Of a stretch of 63,612 bases of DNA, positions 27,631 to 36,657 are shown piece by piece. The stretch spans positions 1-63,612 of the forward strand of contig JAQCEJ010000022.1 in assembly GCA_027618475.1 (NCBI GenBank), read 5' to 3'. Position 1 is the stretch's first letter. Each line of letters begins with the position of its first letter. The position numbers and the translations under genes were made by a program. The DNA is from Planctomycetota bacterium (lineage in GTDB: Bacteria; Planctomycetota; Planctomycetia; Planctomycetales; Planctomycetaceae). The notes under the pieces are model-generated. The model was not told where the DNA came from. It did not search any database and worked only from the letters and a program-made list of their open reading frames with translations.

Positions 27631-28689
27631 ATGCGATACGGATCAAACATCGACCCGCCGAATCGATTTGAAGCGGTACACCGCGAACTCGATTTCGAGC
27701 ATGTGGAATGGGACCAGGAGTATCTCGACTCATCAATTCGTCGGCAGGTCGAATATATCGCCGATGCATCGAGATCGGTGATCTCCGAAAACAACTCGCC
27801 CGACGTGCCGTTTCGCTACAGTCTTAATCCGTATCGTGGCTGTCAGCATGGGTGCGCCTATTGCTATGCACGAAATACGCACGAATACCTCGGTTACAAT
27901 GCCGGGCTCGATTTCGAGACGAAGATTATTGTGAAGTACGAAGCCCCTCTGCTGTTTCGTGAATTTTTGTCGCGTCCATCGTGGCAGCCCCAGGAGATCG
28001 CGTTTTCCGGTGTCACCGATTGCTATCAACCCGCCGAACGGGAGTTTCAACTGACGCGCGGTTGTCTGGAGGTCGCACTTGAATACCGCCAGCCGATCGG
28101 CATCGTCACCAAGAATGCGCTTGTCGTGCGCGATCTCGATCTCTTGAGCGATCTCGCGGCACAGCGGCTGGTTCATGTCAACATCTCGGTGACGACACTC
28201 GATGCCGAACTCGCGCGAACGATGGAACCACGCACCAGCACTCCTGCGGCGCGATTGCGTGCGATCGAAATGCTCTCACAACGGGGAATACCGACGCGGA
28301 TCATGGTCGCGCCGGTGATTCCCGGATTGAACGACCCCGAAATCCCCGCGATTCTCTCCGCAGGAAAAGAAGCGGGAGCCACGGCAGCGGCGTACATTCT
28401 GTTGCGACTGCCACTGACCGTCGAACCGGTGTTTCGCGAATGGCTCGAACGAACGGAGCCACTGAAAGCGCAGAAAATTGAATCGTTGATTCGCGACACC
28501 CGGTCGGGATACTTGAATCGATCGGAATGGGGAGCACGCATGACCGGCACGGGAAACATCGCCGAACATGTGAAAAACGTCTTTCAGATTTTCTCGCGAA
28601 AACTGGGACTGCACGAAGCGCTGCCGGATTATGATGTCAGCCGGTTTCACCCGCCGACGCCTCGCGGCGGGCAACTTCGTCTGTTTTAG
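27631..28689 (+). CDS. PA0069-family radical SAM protein
   Basis: 352-residue radical S-adenosylmethionine enzyme. The [4Fe-4S] motif is C71-QHG-C75-AY-C78, preceded by SLNPYRG and followed by YARNTHEYLG, which is typical of the PA0069/Rv2578c family related to spore photoproduct lyase. SAM-binding and barrel segments include EIAFSGVTDCYQPAEREFQL (about 115-134), IVTKN (about 152-156), VNISVTTLD, MEPRTSTPAARL and APVIPGLND. The reaction is unknown. No extra cysteine cluster of the SPASM type is evident, so it is unlikely to be a sulfatase-maturing enzyme despite nearby sulfatase genes. Start ATG at 27631; the Shine-Dalgarno sequence is weak. It converges on a sulfatase at a 30-bp gap. Confidence 0.88.
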   Translation: MRYGSNIDPPNRFEAVHRELDFEHVEWDQEYLDSSIRRQVEYIADASRSVISENNSPDVPFRYSLNPYRGCQHGCAYCYARNTHEYLGYNAGLDFETKIIVKYEAPLLFREFLSRPSWQPQEIAFSGVTDCYQPAEREFQLTRGCLEVALEYRQPIGIVTKNALVVRDLDLLSDLAAQRLVHVNISVTTLDAELARTMEPRTSTPAARLRAIEMLSQRGIPTRIMVAPVIPGLNDPEIPAILSAGKEAGATAAAYILLRLPLTVEPVFREWLERTEPLKAQKIESLIRDTRSGYLNRSEWGARMTGTGNIAEHVKNVFQIFSRKLGLHEALPDYDVSRFHPPTPRGGQLRLF

Positions 28690-28719
28690 GACGATGCTGT
28701 CGGTTTGAGTCTCATGTGC

Positions 28720-30243
28720 TCACTCATAATCCCACTTCATCACCCAGGGATCGTCGGTCGCCTCCTGAAATGTTTTCAGTTTCGCCTGATACGCTTTCAA
28801 GACGTCGGCATACGTTGCCTCGCTCGCCAGATTCGTCGTTTCGTGCGGGTCTTCGTCGATGCGATAGAGTTCGAACTCGGGCCGATGTATGTAGTCGTGT
28901 ACGGTGCATCGCCCATACGGTGCTTCGAGACCGATTTCGTACTGCGCCTGCCAGGAAGGGGCCGCCCATAAGTCGGAGGCGAATGGGAAGGGGAGGGGAT
29001 GCGCGATGTTCCAGATCAATTTCCATTCGCGGTCGCGGACAACGCGCATCGGATAATACATCTGAATCTCGTGAAACGTATGCGAGGCATACACGACATC
29101 CCAATCTTTGGGTTCTGCCTCATGCAAAATCGGCAGGATCGACCGTCCCTGCAATCGATACGGTTCGGGAATTTTTGTCGGAGCGTTTTTCCGATCGCTC
29201 GCTGTCATATTAAGTTCAGCGGTTTGAGTTTCACCCTCGAACAACCCGGCCCAATCGAGAACGGTCGGAACGATGTCGACGATACTGACCATCGCCTGGT
29301 TGTCGGTTCCCTGTTGTTTCATGTCGGGATTTCGCAAGATGAATGGCACACGAAGGCCCCCTTCGTAGACCGTCGTTTTCGCGCCGGCGAAGGCCATGCC
29401 ATGATCGGACGTAAACAGAAACAGCGTCTGGTCCCATTGGCCGGTCTCTTTGAGAATCTGTACCAGCCGGCCTAGCCCCTGGTCGATCCGCGAAATCGAT
29501 TGATAATACTGGGCCAGTTCGGCCCGGGTGGATTGCGTTTCCGGAAGAAACGGCGGCACGATCACATCAGCCGGTTCGTAGAGAATCTCTTCAACGAAAG
29601 GATACGATTCGCTGTTCGGCTTGTTGCCGAACCGATTGGGACGATACGGCAAATCTTCGGCGATGTTTCCGCTGCGATGCGGATCGGCGGTCGCGAAATA
29701 CAGAAAGAACGGCTGTTCGCCCGATTGTTCGATCCACTCGCGGCAGTTCTCGGCCATCTCGACCGGACTGCGGCTACTTCCCGGCAGCTTCGTCTCGAAA
29801 TAATAAACCTCTTCGGGTGCATTGTGATGTTTGCCGATGCGCGCAGTGCGATATCCCGCGCGCGACAAAATGACCGGTAACGACTGCACCCACGGAAAGC
29901 TGGAGAACTTGTGATACGAATGCTGATGCCCGTAATGGCCGTTGGCATGGTTGTGCAACCCCGTCAACACGACCGATCGACTGGCGCTGCAACTCGCCGT
30001 CGTGCAGAACGCATAGGGAAAGCGTACCCCCTCGGTAGCCAGCGCATCCATATGTGGCGTTTTGATCGCCGTGTTTCCGTAACAGCCAAGGTCGGGGCTT
30101 TGGTCATCGGTGATGAAGATCACGACGTTGCGTGGTGGAGTTTTAGAGTCATCGGCGGCGAAAAGCGGCGACAGCGACGCGGCGATGAGAACGAATCCCG
30201 TCACCTGTAGCGACGCAATCCCTCGGGGCACAAACGCGTGCAT
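28720..30243 (-). CDS. Secreted sulfatase with formylglycine motif
   Basis: 507-residue sulfatase. A signal peptide (about 1-29, VTGFVLIAASLSPLFAA) directs export. The catalytic site C85-S-A-S-R89 matches C-x-(P/A)-x-R, so Cys85 should be converted to formylglycine by a maturation enzyme. Metal ligands are in FITDDQSPDLGCYGN (about 43-57, DDQ) and FTSDHGMAFAGAKTTVYEGG (about 290-309, DHG then K). The C-terminal subdomain has ELYRIDEDPHETTNLA, usual in heparan/choline-type sulfatases of planctomycetes. The likely substrate is a sulfated polysaccharide or small sulfate ester outside the cytoplasm; which one is not readable. The start at ATG 30243 has GGAGG with ideal spacing, so the upstream extension is rejected. 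Confidence 0.92.
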   Translation of the reverse strand: MHAFVPRGIASLQVTGFVLIAASLSPLFAADDSKTPPRNVVIFITDDQSPDLGCYGNTAIKTPHMDALATEGVRFPYAFCTTASCSASRSVVLTGLHNHANGHYGHQHSYHKFSSFPWVQSLPVILSRAGYRTARIGKHHNAPEEVYYFETKLPGSSRSPVEMAENCREWIEQSGEQPFFLYFATADPHRSGNIAEDLPYRPNRFGNKPNSESYPFVEEILYEPADVIVPPFLPETQSTRAELAQYYQSISRIDQGLGRLVQILKETGQWDQTLFLFTSDHGMAFAGAKTTVYEGGLRVPFILRNPDMKQQGTDNQAMVSIVDIVPTVLDWAGLFEGETQTAELNMTASDRKNAPTKIPEPYRLQGRSILPILHEAEPKDWDVVYASHTFHEIQMYYPMRVVRDREWKLIWNIAHPLPFPFASDLWAAPSWQAQYEIGLEAPYGRCTVHDYIHRPEFELYRIDEDPHETTNLASEATYADVLKAYQAKLKTFQEATDDPWVMKWDYE

Positions 30244-30297
30244 CTGATATTCCTCCGTTGTTTGAGACTCGATGCCGGTTGACGGCAATCAATGATA

Positions 30298-31743
30298 TCA
30301 GGATTCAGGAGGGGATGCAGGGATTACAGCCGTTTCGCTCGGCAACGATTTCAGCCAGGCGATCGCCTGCGGAATACCGGCAGAGATCATGGGCTCGTAA
30401 TGACCGCCCCCATGCGCATATATGACGCACGAGACGTTTTGATTACCCGCAATCTTCAATTCTCCCGCGAGTGATTGACTTACGGAGTAAGTCACAACCG
30501 GATCATCTGCCGCATGAAAGAGAAAAATCGGGCAGCTCATATAAAACCGATGCGACCGGGGCGATCCTCGTTCTGCAAATTGGGTCAGACCCGGCATCGC
30601 CGCATCCACTCCTGACTGACTTAGAAACTCTCTTAAGTGGTGTTTGATATCGGTCTCGGCGGCAAATGAGATGACCCCCTTGACGCGCGGTTCGTGTGCT
30701 GCCATTAACAACGATAATGTTCCCGCAGAACTGTGACCGGCGACATACAATCGCTCGGGACTAACTTGCGGAACTTTTCGCAAAACGAACTCAATGGCAT
30801 TCCTGGCATTGATGACGCCGCCAAAGGCCCGGCTAAAATCACGAAAGGCAACTTGAAAATCTTGAAGAGTAGCCTGTTCTCTATCGGCAATCGGACCATC
30901 CAAAGAAAATGTCACGACGGCAAAACCCGCTTCGACATAAGGGAGATGTTCCGGGCTTAATTCGCCATCGAATTCGTCGATAGCGCTTCCTGAAACGAGA
31001 TTCGTCCCCGCCGGGCCGACAAAGACACAGCCGAGCGCCCCGGTCGCGTGGTCCCCTGTCGGCATCATCAGGCGCAACGACGTGTGGGCACCCGGCAGTG
31101 TTGTCTGCTCTGCCGACGCCGGCATCGCTCGAGCATTGTACACGGCAATTCCGGGATAGTTCGGTGCCGAGACCGCTTCGAGATCCGAAAAATTCGGTAT
31201 ATCGATCATCTCGGTCGGCAAACGACCCGCGAGCTCGTTGATGGCGTATTCACGATTTGCAAAACGGCGATAGGGAATAAAGGGATGAAACGAATAGGGT
31301 TGCTCGTTCGTGAGTGAACGGGCTCCCGATGACGCGGCACCGGCACTCTTGCGGACATCGGCCAAGCCACCATTCATCGCCGGAGCCTCTCCGATGGGGG
31401 CAGCCTCGTCACCACCCGAACCGGAGAACAGAAGCATCATCGCGAGCAGGAGCAGGCCTCCCACACCAACCGACCAATACAGCGTCTGCTGATTTTTTCT
31501 CTTTTTCTTTTTTTGTTTTGACGAACCGGTCAGTTTTGACGAACCGGCCTTGCGAGTCGAGTTGGAACGCCGACGGGGTGCTTCGTCGAGATCCTCCTCT
31601 TCGTAATCTTGAGGAGCAGCTTTCTCGCGGGAGGGAACTTTGACAAGGGCATCGCAATCCTTGCAGCGAAATGTTCGTCCGGCGTGGGTCTCTTGAAATG
31701 TGTATTTTCGCTGACAACCGCCACAAATCGCTTGAATGGCCAT
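30298..31743 (-). CDS. Zinc-ribbon / membrane helix / alpha-beta hydrolase fusion
   Basis: 481-residue protein of unusual layout. Residues 7-30 form a zinc-ribbon-like motif (C7-x2-C10, C27-x2-C30), followed by a charged Lys/Ser-rich linker, one membrane helix (about 90-112, SVGVGGLLLLAMMLLF) and an alpha/beta-hydrolase domain (about 215-475). The hydrolase has the nucleophile elbow GHSSAG, the acid in AADDPVV and the base in AHGGGHYEP, in the dienelactone-hydrolase/peptidase order. The ribbon is therefore cytoplasmic and the hydrolase periplasmic. The substrate is unknown. The start at ATG 31743 has gaaggaag upstream and places the ribbon at the N-terminus, as in similar planctomycete proteins. 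It is 55 bp behind the sulfatase start and could be co-transcribed with that gene. Confidence 0.8.
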   Translation of the reverse strand: MAIQAICGGCQRKYTFQETHAGRTFRCKDCDALVKVPSREKAAPQDYEEEDLDEAPRRRSNSTRKAGSSKLTGSSKQKKKKRKNQQTLYWSVGVGGLLLLAMMLLFSGSGGDEAAPIGEAPAMNGGLADVRKSAGAASSGARSLTNEQPYSFHPFIPYRRFANREYAINELAGRLPTEMIDIPNFSDLEAVSAPNYPGIAVYNARAMPASAEQTTLPGAHTSLRLMMPTGDHATGALGCVFVGPAGTNLVSGSAIDEFDGELSPEHLPYVEAGFAVVTFSLDGPIADREQATLQDFQVAFRDFSRAFGGVINARNAIEFVLRKVPQVSPERLYVAGHSSAGTLSLLMAAHEPRVKGVISFAAETDIKHHLREFLSQSGVDAAMPGLTQFAERGSPRSHRFYMSCPIFLFHAADDPVVTYSVSQSLAGELKIAGNQNVSCVIYAHGGGHYEPMISAGIPQAIAWLKSLPSETAVIPASPPES

Positions 31744-32034
31744 CTTCCTTCGGGCTCCGCGATGACGAATGAATCTCGTGTCGACCAAGTACAATTTGAA
31801 CACCATTATTTGATATCCGGCGTACTTCATCGTGTCCAGCATGCCGAGGCCATTTTCCTATCACCGGTCTTAACTCGCGTAACGACGTGCCGATCGATTT
31901 CAGGCAAGTCGCACGAGTCTACACCTCGGCGGACTTCTCATCAGATGAACGGATTCTTACACTGGTATGCAACGTCGGGTGATGAACGACCGGACGTGGT
32001 CACCATACTAAATTCGCGAAAAGGAGTCCTCAGC

Positions 32035-33252
32035 GTGATTTCACGAAAACCGATAACCGCATTCCTCGCCGGCCTGTTTACCTGCGCCGCGTTGACGTCC
32101 GTTGTCAGTCAATCTTTGACAGCAAACGCACATAACGCCGATCAACGGCAACTGGCTCAGGCCGATGAATCAGAAGACGGCGGCCCGCTCGATATCACCA
32201 CGCTCTCGGACGACGAAATCCTGTCGAAGTGGAAAGCCCTGATCGATCGCCGTCAGGAAATCGCGGGGAAACTGGTCGAATACGAACTGGAATTCAAAAA
32301 GGCCGATCTCGAAGGAAAAAAGTCGATTCAGAAGAAATACACCAATCTGATCAAAGAATTCGAACAAAAAGTTCGTCCGGATCTCGTGGCACTGGCGATC
32401 AAAGTCGCGGAACTCGATCCTGACGATTCTGAAGCGATCAATATCGCGCTGGCGTTAGCCTGGGAGAAGAACGAATATCAGAAAGTCGCCGATTGGGCTC
32501 AAAAACTGTATGACGCCGGTCAAAAGTCGAAGGCCGTGCTCAATTACGGAGGGGTTGCGAACTTCGCGTTGCACAATTTTGAGACGGCCAAGACGTGGCT
32601 CGACGAAGCCAACACCGAACTGCTGCTCGATCCGAATCTGGGGGAACGCTATCTCGGCGACGCCGCCGATTACATCGAATTCTGGAAAGAAGAACAGGCG
32701 ATTCGCGAGAACGAGGCGAATGCCCCCGAAGGGGAACAGAACCCGCAAGTCCTCTTTAAGACCAATAAAGGAGACATTCTGATCGAACTCTTCGAGAACG
32801 AAGCGCCGAACACCGTCGCCAACTACATCAGTCTGATCGAGTCAAAAACATATGACGGCATCCGGTTTCACCGTGTGATTCCCAATTTCATGGTCCAGGG
32901 GGGCGATCCTAACTCTAAAGATGCCGATCCGAACAACGACGGTTCAGGAGGCCCCGGCTATACGATCCCGTGCGAATGTTACGCCGAGAATTCCCGCCGG
33001 CATTTCGCCGGTTCGCTAAGCATGGCTCATCGCGGCAAAGACACCGGCGGTTCGCAATTCTTCATCACCCATCTGCCGACGCCGCATCTGAACGTCAACC
33101 GCGAAGAGGAATCGGGGCACACGGTCTTCGGCCGCGTTGTAGAAGGACTGGATGTCGTCCGGCAGATTGAAAAGAACGACGAGATTATCGAAGCCACCGT
33201 TGTGCGCAAGCGGGATCACGAATACAAGCTGACGACGACTGCCGAAGAGTGA
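32035..33252 (+). CDS. Secreted cyclophilin-type peptidyl-prolyl isomerase with helical N-terminal domain
   Basis: 405-residue exported foldase. The GTG at 32035 is chosen because aaggag sits at the right distance and a signal peptide follows at once (about 1-33, KPITAFLAGLFTCAALTSVV). Residues about 50-225 are charged and helical, TPR-like. The cyclophilin domain covers about 235-400, with FHRVIPNFMVQGGD (catalytic Arg and Gln), GSLSMAHRGKDTGGSQFFIT and HTVFGRVVEG. It probably catalyses proline isomerisation in exported proteins. A strong hairpin terminator (33351-33428) follows 98 bp downstream. It is divergent from the zinc-ribbon hydrolase across 291 bp. Longer upstream starts to 31609 are implausible because they run antisense through that gene. 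Confidence 0.88.
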   Translation: MISRKPITAFLAGLFTCAALTSVVSQSLTANAHNADQRQLAQADESEDGGPLDITTLSDDEILSKWKALIDRRQEIAGKLVEYELEFKKADLEGKKSIQKKYTNLIKEFEQKVRPDLVALAIKVAELDPDDSEAINIALALAWEKNEYQKVADWAQKLYDAGQKSKAVLNYGGVANFALHNFETAKTWLDEANTELLLDPNLGERYLGDAADYIEFWKEEQAIRENEANAPEGEQNPQVLFKTNKGDILIELFENEAPNTVANYISLIESKTYDGIRFHRVIPNFMVQGGDPNSKDADPNNDGSGGPGYTIPCECYAENSRRHFAGSLSMAHRGKDTGGSQFFITHLPTPHLNVNREEESGHTVFGRVVEGLDVVRQIEKNDEIIEATVVRKRDHEYKLTTTAEE

Positions 33253-33350
33253 GCGTTCGTGCCGCTCGTGGAGTTTGTGGTCGATCCGATGTGATAAAAC
33301 CACAACCAGCGAAAATTCACGCGAACATGTCGGCAAGCGCCGAACGACAA

Positions 33351-33428
33351 ACGCAAAATGACGCACACGGTGTGACGGGCCGTTCCGACGCGAGGGCCCG
33401 TCACACCGTGTCGGTTTTGCGTTTTTTT
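33351..33428 (+). terminator. Long-stem intrinsic terminator after cyclophilin gene
   Basis: A perfect 17-bp stem (33365-33381 with 33395-33411) around a 13-nt loop is extended outward by acgcaaaa (33351-33358) pairing with ttttgcgt (33415-33422) and followed by a run of T (33422-33428). It is the main structure in the 331-bp gap 33253-33583. It is also near the MFS start, so it may insulate that operon. Confidence 0.75.
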
Positions 33429-33583
33429 CGTGGCCAATTTCGGAGGGAACACCGACTTTCTCGCAGCGAAGTTGACTTTGCGCGAATAATCGTGCAGTCT
33501 GGTTACGCGTTCGCAGCCACGACCGGCGACGAGGCCGGCCCGACGAATCCAAGATCGACACCTTGTAAACGGGAACACGCGAA

Positions 33584-34867
33584 ATGTCGGACGGAATGCC
33601 GCAACAGGCCACAAGTCGCCGCTGGGGAATTTTGGCCGTATTGATGATGATGGTCTTTATGGCCCACTTCAATCGGCAGAGTATCACCGTCGCCGGCGAT
33701 GAAGCTCTGAAAGGTGAATATGGTTTCTCGCCCGAACAGTTAGGGTATATCTACAGCACATTTTTGCTGACATACACGTTATTTATGACACCCGGAGGCT
33801 GGCTAGGGGATCGCATCGGTGCCGTCAAAACGCTAATGTTGATGGGTTTCGTGTTCGGAATTTTCGAGGCCCTTACCGGTGCCGTTTCGCTGTTTCCCAC
33901 TCAGCATGGCGTGCTTATCGGTCTCGTCGTCGTTCGTTTATGCGCGGGTGTCAGCAGTTCTCCGTTGCATCCCAACGCCTCTCGCGTCGTTTCGCGCTGG
34001 ATGATGCCTTACGAACAGCCGTTTGCGAATGGCATGGTTACGGCTTCGGCAATGTTCGGCATTTCCAGCACCTATTACCTTTTCGGATGGATGATCGATC
34101 GCTTTCATTGGCCGACGGCATTCGTCGTTACGGGATCTGTCGCATTTCTGCTGACCATCGTTTGGGCCGTGTTGGCCAGCGAACGCCCCGATGGCGATGT
34201 GGCGAGTTCTCCTCCGGTCGATGAAGCCGAAACCAACAAAACCGTCGACACCGGTGCGACACCTTCGACCTGGACGCTGCTCAAGAACCGCAATCTCGTC
34301 GCGCTGACGATCAGCTATGCTGCCGTCGGATATTTTCAATATCTGTTCTTTTACTGGATCGAACACTATTACAAGGATGTGCTGCACCTCGAAGAATATC
34401 GCACGTATTCGACGATCTCGTTGTTGTCGATGGCCGCGGGAATGCTGATCGGAGGGTACATCACGAAACATCTCGAGACGATGCGACTGCCGATCCCCGG
34501 ATTGGCTCTGATTCCTGTCACGGGCCTGTTAGTGGCAGCGGCCTGTGTGTTGTTCGGCGGTTACTCCGAACACCGCTATCTGGTGTTGTTCTGGTTCATG
34601 CTGGCCTTAGGAGCGGTTGGCGCCTGTGAAGGGCCGATGTGGACGCTGGCCATTCGAATGGGAAGAAATTACGGGGGGACCGCCGGCGGAATTTTCAACA
34701 CCGGCGGTAACCTTGGCGGCATCATCGCTCCTATTATGACACCCAGCATTGGTGAACGATACGGTTGGGACAAACCCCTCTGGATCGCCAGCGCGTTTTG
34801 CGTCATCGGTGCCTTGGCCTGGTACTGGATCGATACTAAAGAAAAACCAGACCTCGAAGAGGAATAG
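33584..34867 (+). CDS. MFS transporter, anion/sugar-acid (ACS-like) type
   Basis: 427-residue major-facilitator permease with about 12 membrane helices and a central cytoplasmic loop (about 205-228, charged, DEAETNKTVDT). The N-terminal half has NRQSITVAGDEALKGEYGFS and TPGGWLGDRIGAVKTLMLMG, the family's loop 2-3 signature (G-x-L-x-D-R-x-G). The C-terminal half has GGTAGGIFNTGGNLGGIIAP, typical of the anion:cation symporter group that takes up hexuronates, aldonates and similar acids. The aldolase gene begins 8 bp after its stop and the KARI-like gene 30 bp later, so it is the likely uptake step of this operon. The start is ATG 33584, with ATG 33596 as the alternative. Confidence 0.85.
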   Translation: MSDGMPQQATSRRWGILAVLMMMVFMAHFNRQSITVAGDEALKGEYGFSPEQLGYIYSTFLLTYTLFMTPGGWLGDRIGAVKTLMLMGFVFGIFEALTGAVSLFPTQHGVLIGLVVVRLCAGVSSSPLHPNASRVVSRWMMPYEQPFANGMVTASAMFGISSTYYLFGWMIDRFHWPTAFVVTGSVAFLLTIVWAVLASERPDGDVASSPPVDEAETNKTVDTGATPSTWTLLKNRNLVALTISYAAVGYFQYLFFYWIEHYYKDVLHLEEYRTYSTISLLSMAAGMLIGGYITKHLETMRLPIPGLALIPVTGLLVAAACVLFGGYSEHRYLVLFWFMLALGAVGACEGPMWTLAIRMGRNYGGTAGGIFNTGGNLGGIIAPIMTPSIGERYGWDKPLWIASAFCVIGALAWYWIDTKEKPDLEEE

Positions 34868-34875
34868 ACGTCATC

Positions 34876-35598
34876 ATGCCGAACGACATTCGTGCGACGC
34901 GCCGCGAACTCGCGGCCATCTTTCGCTGGTCGCATCGCCTCGGGTTGAGTGAAGGAATTTGCAACCATTATTCGTACATGGTCGACGAACGGCATTTTCT
35001 CATCAATCCATTCGGTGTGCACTGGTCGGAACTGAAGGCGACCGATCTGCTGCTTGTCAGCGAGACCGGCGATGTCGTCGAAGGGGCGGGTTCGGTCGAG
35101 TCAACCGCCTTGTTCATTCACTGGCGAATTCACGCGACGCTGCCGCAAGCCAAATGCGTGCTGCACACGCACATGCCGTATGCGACGGCTCTGACGTCGC
35201 TCGAGCAGGGCCGGCTGGAGATGTGCTGCCAGAATTCTCTGCGATTTTACAACGATGTCGCTTACGACGACGATTATCAGGGTCTGGCCCTCGACGCCGG
35301 AGAAGGGGACCGCATCTGCTCGAAAATGGGAGGAAAACGAATTCTGTTTCTTGCCAATCATGGCGTGGTGGTGGTCGGTCCCAACATCGGCGTCGCGTTC
35401 GATGACTTGTATTATCTCGAACGGGCCTGCACCGTGCAGGTGATCGCACAATCAACTCAGCAGCCGCTTAAAATCGTCGATGATGCCATTTGCCTGAAAA
35501 CGTATACTCAGTTTGTCGAAGATCAATCGTTCGCCGCGAAACATCTCGATGCGATCCAGAGAATTCTTGATCGCGAATCGCCCGACTATGCCGACTGA
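34876..35598 (+). CDS. Class II aldolase / adducin-domain protein
   Basis: 240-residue cytoplasmic protein of the class II aldolase family, zinc enzymes that cleave sugar phosphates or 3-oxo acids, or act as epimerases and decarboxylases. Zinc-binding histidines are visible in VLHTHMPYA (about 95-103) and in FLANHGVVVVG (about 157-167, NHG). The N-terminal segment RWSHRLGLSEGICNHYSYMV corresponds to the substrate loop that normally reads G-(N/S)-x-S; here it is GICNHYSY, as in the less-studied adducin-like subgroup. Length is near the family norm (215-260). It lies 8 bp after the MFS carrier and 30 bp before the KARI-like gene. Exact substrate unknown. Confidence 0.83.
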   Translation: MPNDIRATRRELAAIFRWSHRLGLSEGICNHYSYMVDERHFLINPFGVHWSELKATDLLLVSETGDVVEGAGSVESTALFIHWRIHATLPQAKCVLHTHMPYATALTSLEQGRLEMCCQNSLRFYNDVAYDDDYQGLALDAGEGDRICSKMGGKRILFLANHGVVVVGPNIGVAFDDLYYLERACTVQVIAQSTQQPLKIVDDAICLKTYTQFVEDQSFAAKHLDAIQRILDRESPDYAD

Positions 35599-35628
35599 AA
35601 GCCTCCCCAACTCTGTGGATCACAGATC

Positions 35629-36657
35629 ATGAAGCTCATCAAAGACGCCGATGTTTCGCTCGCGCCGCTTGAGGGGAAGACCATCGCGATTCTGGGATAC
35701 GGCAATCAAGGCCGGGCGCAGGCTCTCAATCTACGCGACAGCGGCTTCGACGTCATCGTCGGCAACCGCGACGACGACTATCGCCAGCTGGCGATTGACG
35801 AAGGCTTCTCGCCGATGAACCTCCCCCATGCGGCCGCCGCGGGAGACATTCTGCTCGTTCTTACGACCGACGAATGCATGCCCGAGATCTGGGAATCGCA
35901 AATTGCATCAGGCATCGCTTCGGGTAAGACGCTCTGCTGGGGAAGCGGCTACAATGTCGGATACGGATTGATTCATCCACCGAAAGAGGCGAACTGGATC
36001 ATGATCGCCCCGATTATGCCGGGGAACGTCGTGCGCACGCGGTACGAGGCGGGGAGCGGAGTGATCGGCCAGTTCGCCGTCGAAAACGATGCAACCGGTA
36101 CCGCGCACGAACTCACGTTGGCGCTGTGCAAGGGAATGGGGCTCACACGCGTCGGCGTCTTTGAATCGTCTTTTAAAGGAGAAGCCGAACTCAACCTCTA
36201 CACCGAACAGGTCGTCTGGTCGGGGTTAGCGGCGTGGCTGGTCTTCTGCTTCGAACTGGCCGTCGAGCACGGGTATCCGCCGGAGCATGTGATCATGGTA
36301 CTTTACGCCTCGACCGAAGCGTCGGAAATCATGAAGCTGATGGCTGAGTACGGCTTTTTCAAGCAGATGAAGTATCACTCGACAACCAGTCAATACGGCA
36401 CGCTCACGCGGGCCGAGACGTTATTGACGGATGAAATCAAAGCCAAAGCGCGGAAATTTCTCAAAGACGACATTCAGCAGGGACGATTCGTAGACGAATG
36501 GACGCAAAACAGCACGACAGCCACGAAACGTCTGAGCGAACTCTGGAAAAAGTCGCTTGCACACCCGATGAGCATTGCTGAAGATCGAGTGATTCAAATG
36601 ATTCGAGGAGCCGCGACGGTCGATCACCAGCCGCAGTCATCCGGCGACCAAGTATGA
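35629..36657 (+). CDS. Divergent ketol-acid reductoisomerase-like protein
   Basis: 342-residue homologue of class I ketol-acid reductoisomerase (IlvC). The NAD(P)-binding loop is intact (GYGNQGRAQALNLRDSG, about 23-39). The C-terminal knotted domain is recognisable from FKGEAELNLYTEQVVWSG and SEIMKLMAEYGFFKQMKY. Compared by eye with ordinary IlvC, several catalytic positions differ. KGPGH becomes I129-M-P-G-N133. The first magnesium Asp in ETDLFGEQ becomes Asn189 (ELNLYTEQ), while the Glu at 193 is kept. Of the two C-terminal Glu ligands one appears to be Tyr and one kept. Normal acetolactate isomeroreduction is therefore doubtful, and a dehydrogenase acting on another 2-oxo acid is more likely. 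The catabolic operon context, with no ilvBN neighbours, agrees. Confidence 0.8.
   Translation: MKLIKDADVSLAPLEGKTIAILGYGNQGRAQALNLRDSGFDVIVGNRDDDYRQLAIDEGFSPMNLPHAAAAGDILLVLTTDECMPEIWESQIASGIASGKTLCWGSGYNVGYGLIHPPKEANWIMIAPIMPGNVVRTRYEAGSGVIGQFAVENDATGTAHELTLALCKGMGLTRVGVFESSFKGEAELNLYTEQVVWSGLAAWLVFCFELAVEHGYPPEHVIMVLYASTEASEIMKLMAEYGFFKQMKYHSTTSQYGTLTRAETLLTDEIKAKARKFLKDDIQQGRFVDEWTQNSTTATKRLSELWKKSLAHPMSIAEDRVIQMIRGAATVDHQPQSSGDQV

Noticed and set aside
27631-28689. Radical SAM protein as the sulfatase-maturing enzyme for nearby sulfatases
   Set aside because: It has the PA0069-family layout and no additional cysteine clusters of the SPASM type used by anaerobic sulfatase-maturing enzymes.
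31609-32034. Longer start of the cyclophilin gene
   Set aside because: It runs antisense through the zinc-ribbon hydrolase gene, whereas GTG 32035 has a good ribosome-binding site and starts a signal peptide.
35629-36657. Annotating the KARI-like gene as ilvC
   Set aside because: Several metal-binding and catalytic positions differ and no other branched-chain amino-acid genes are adjacent.
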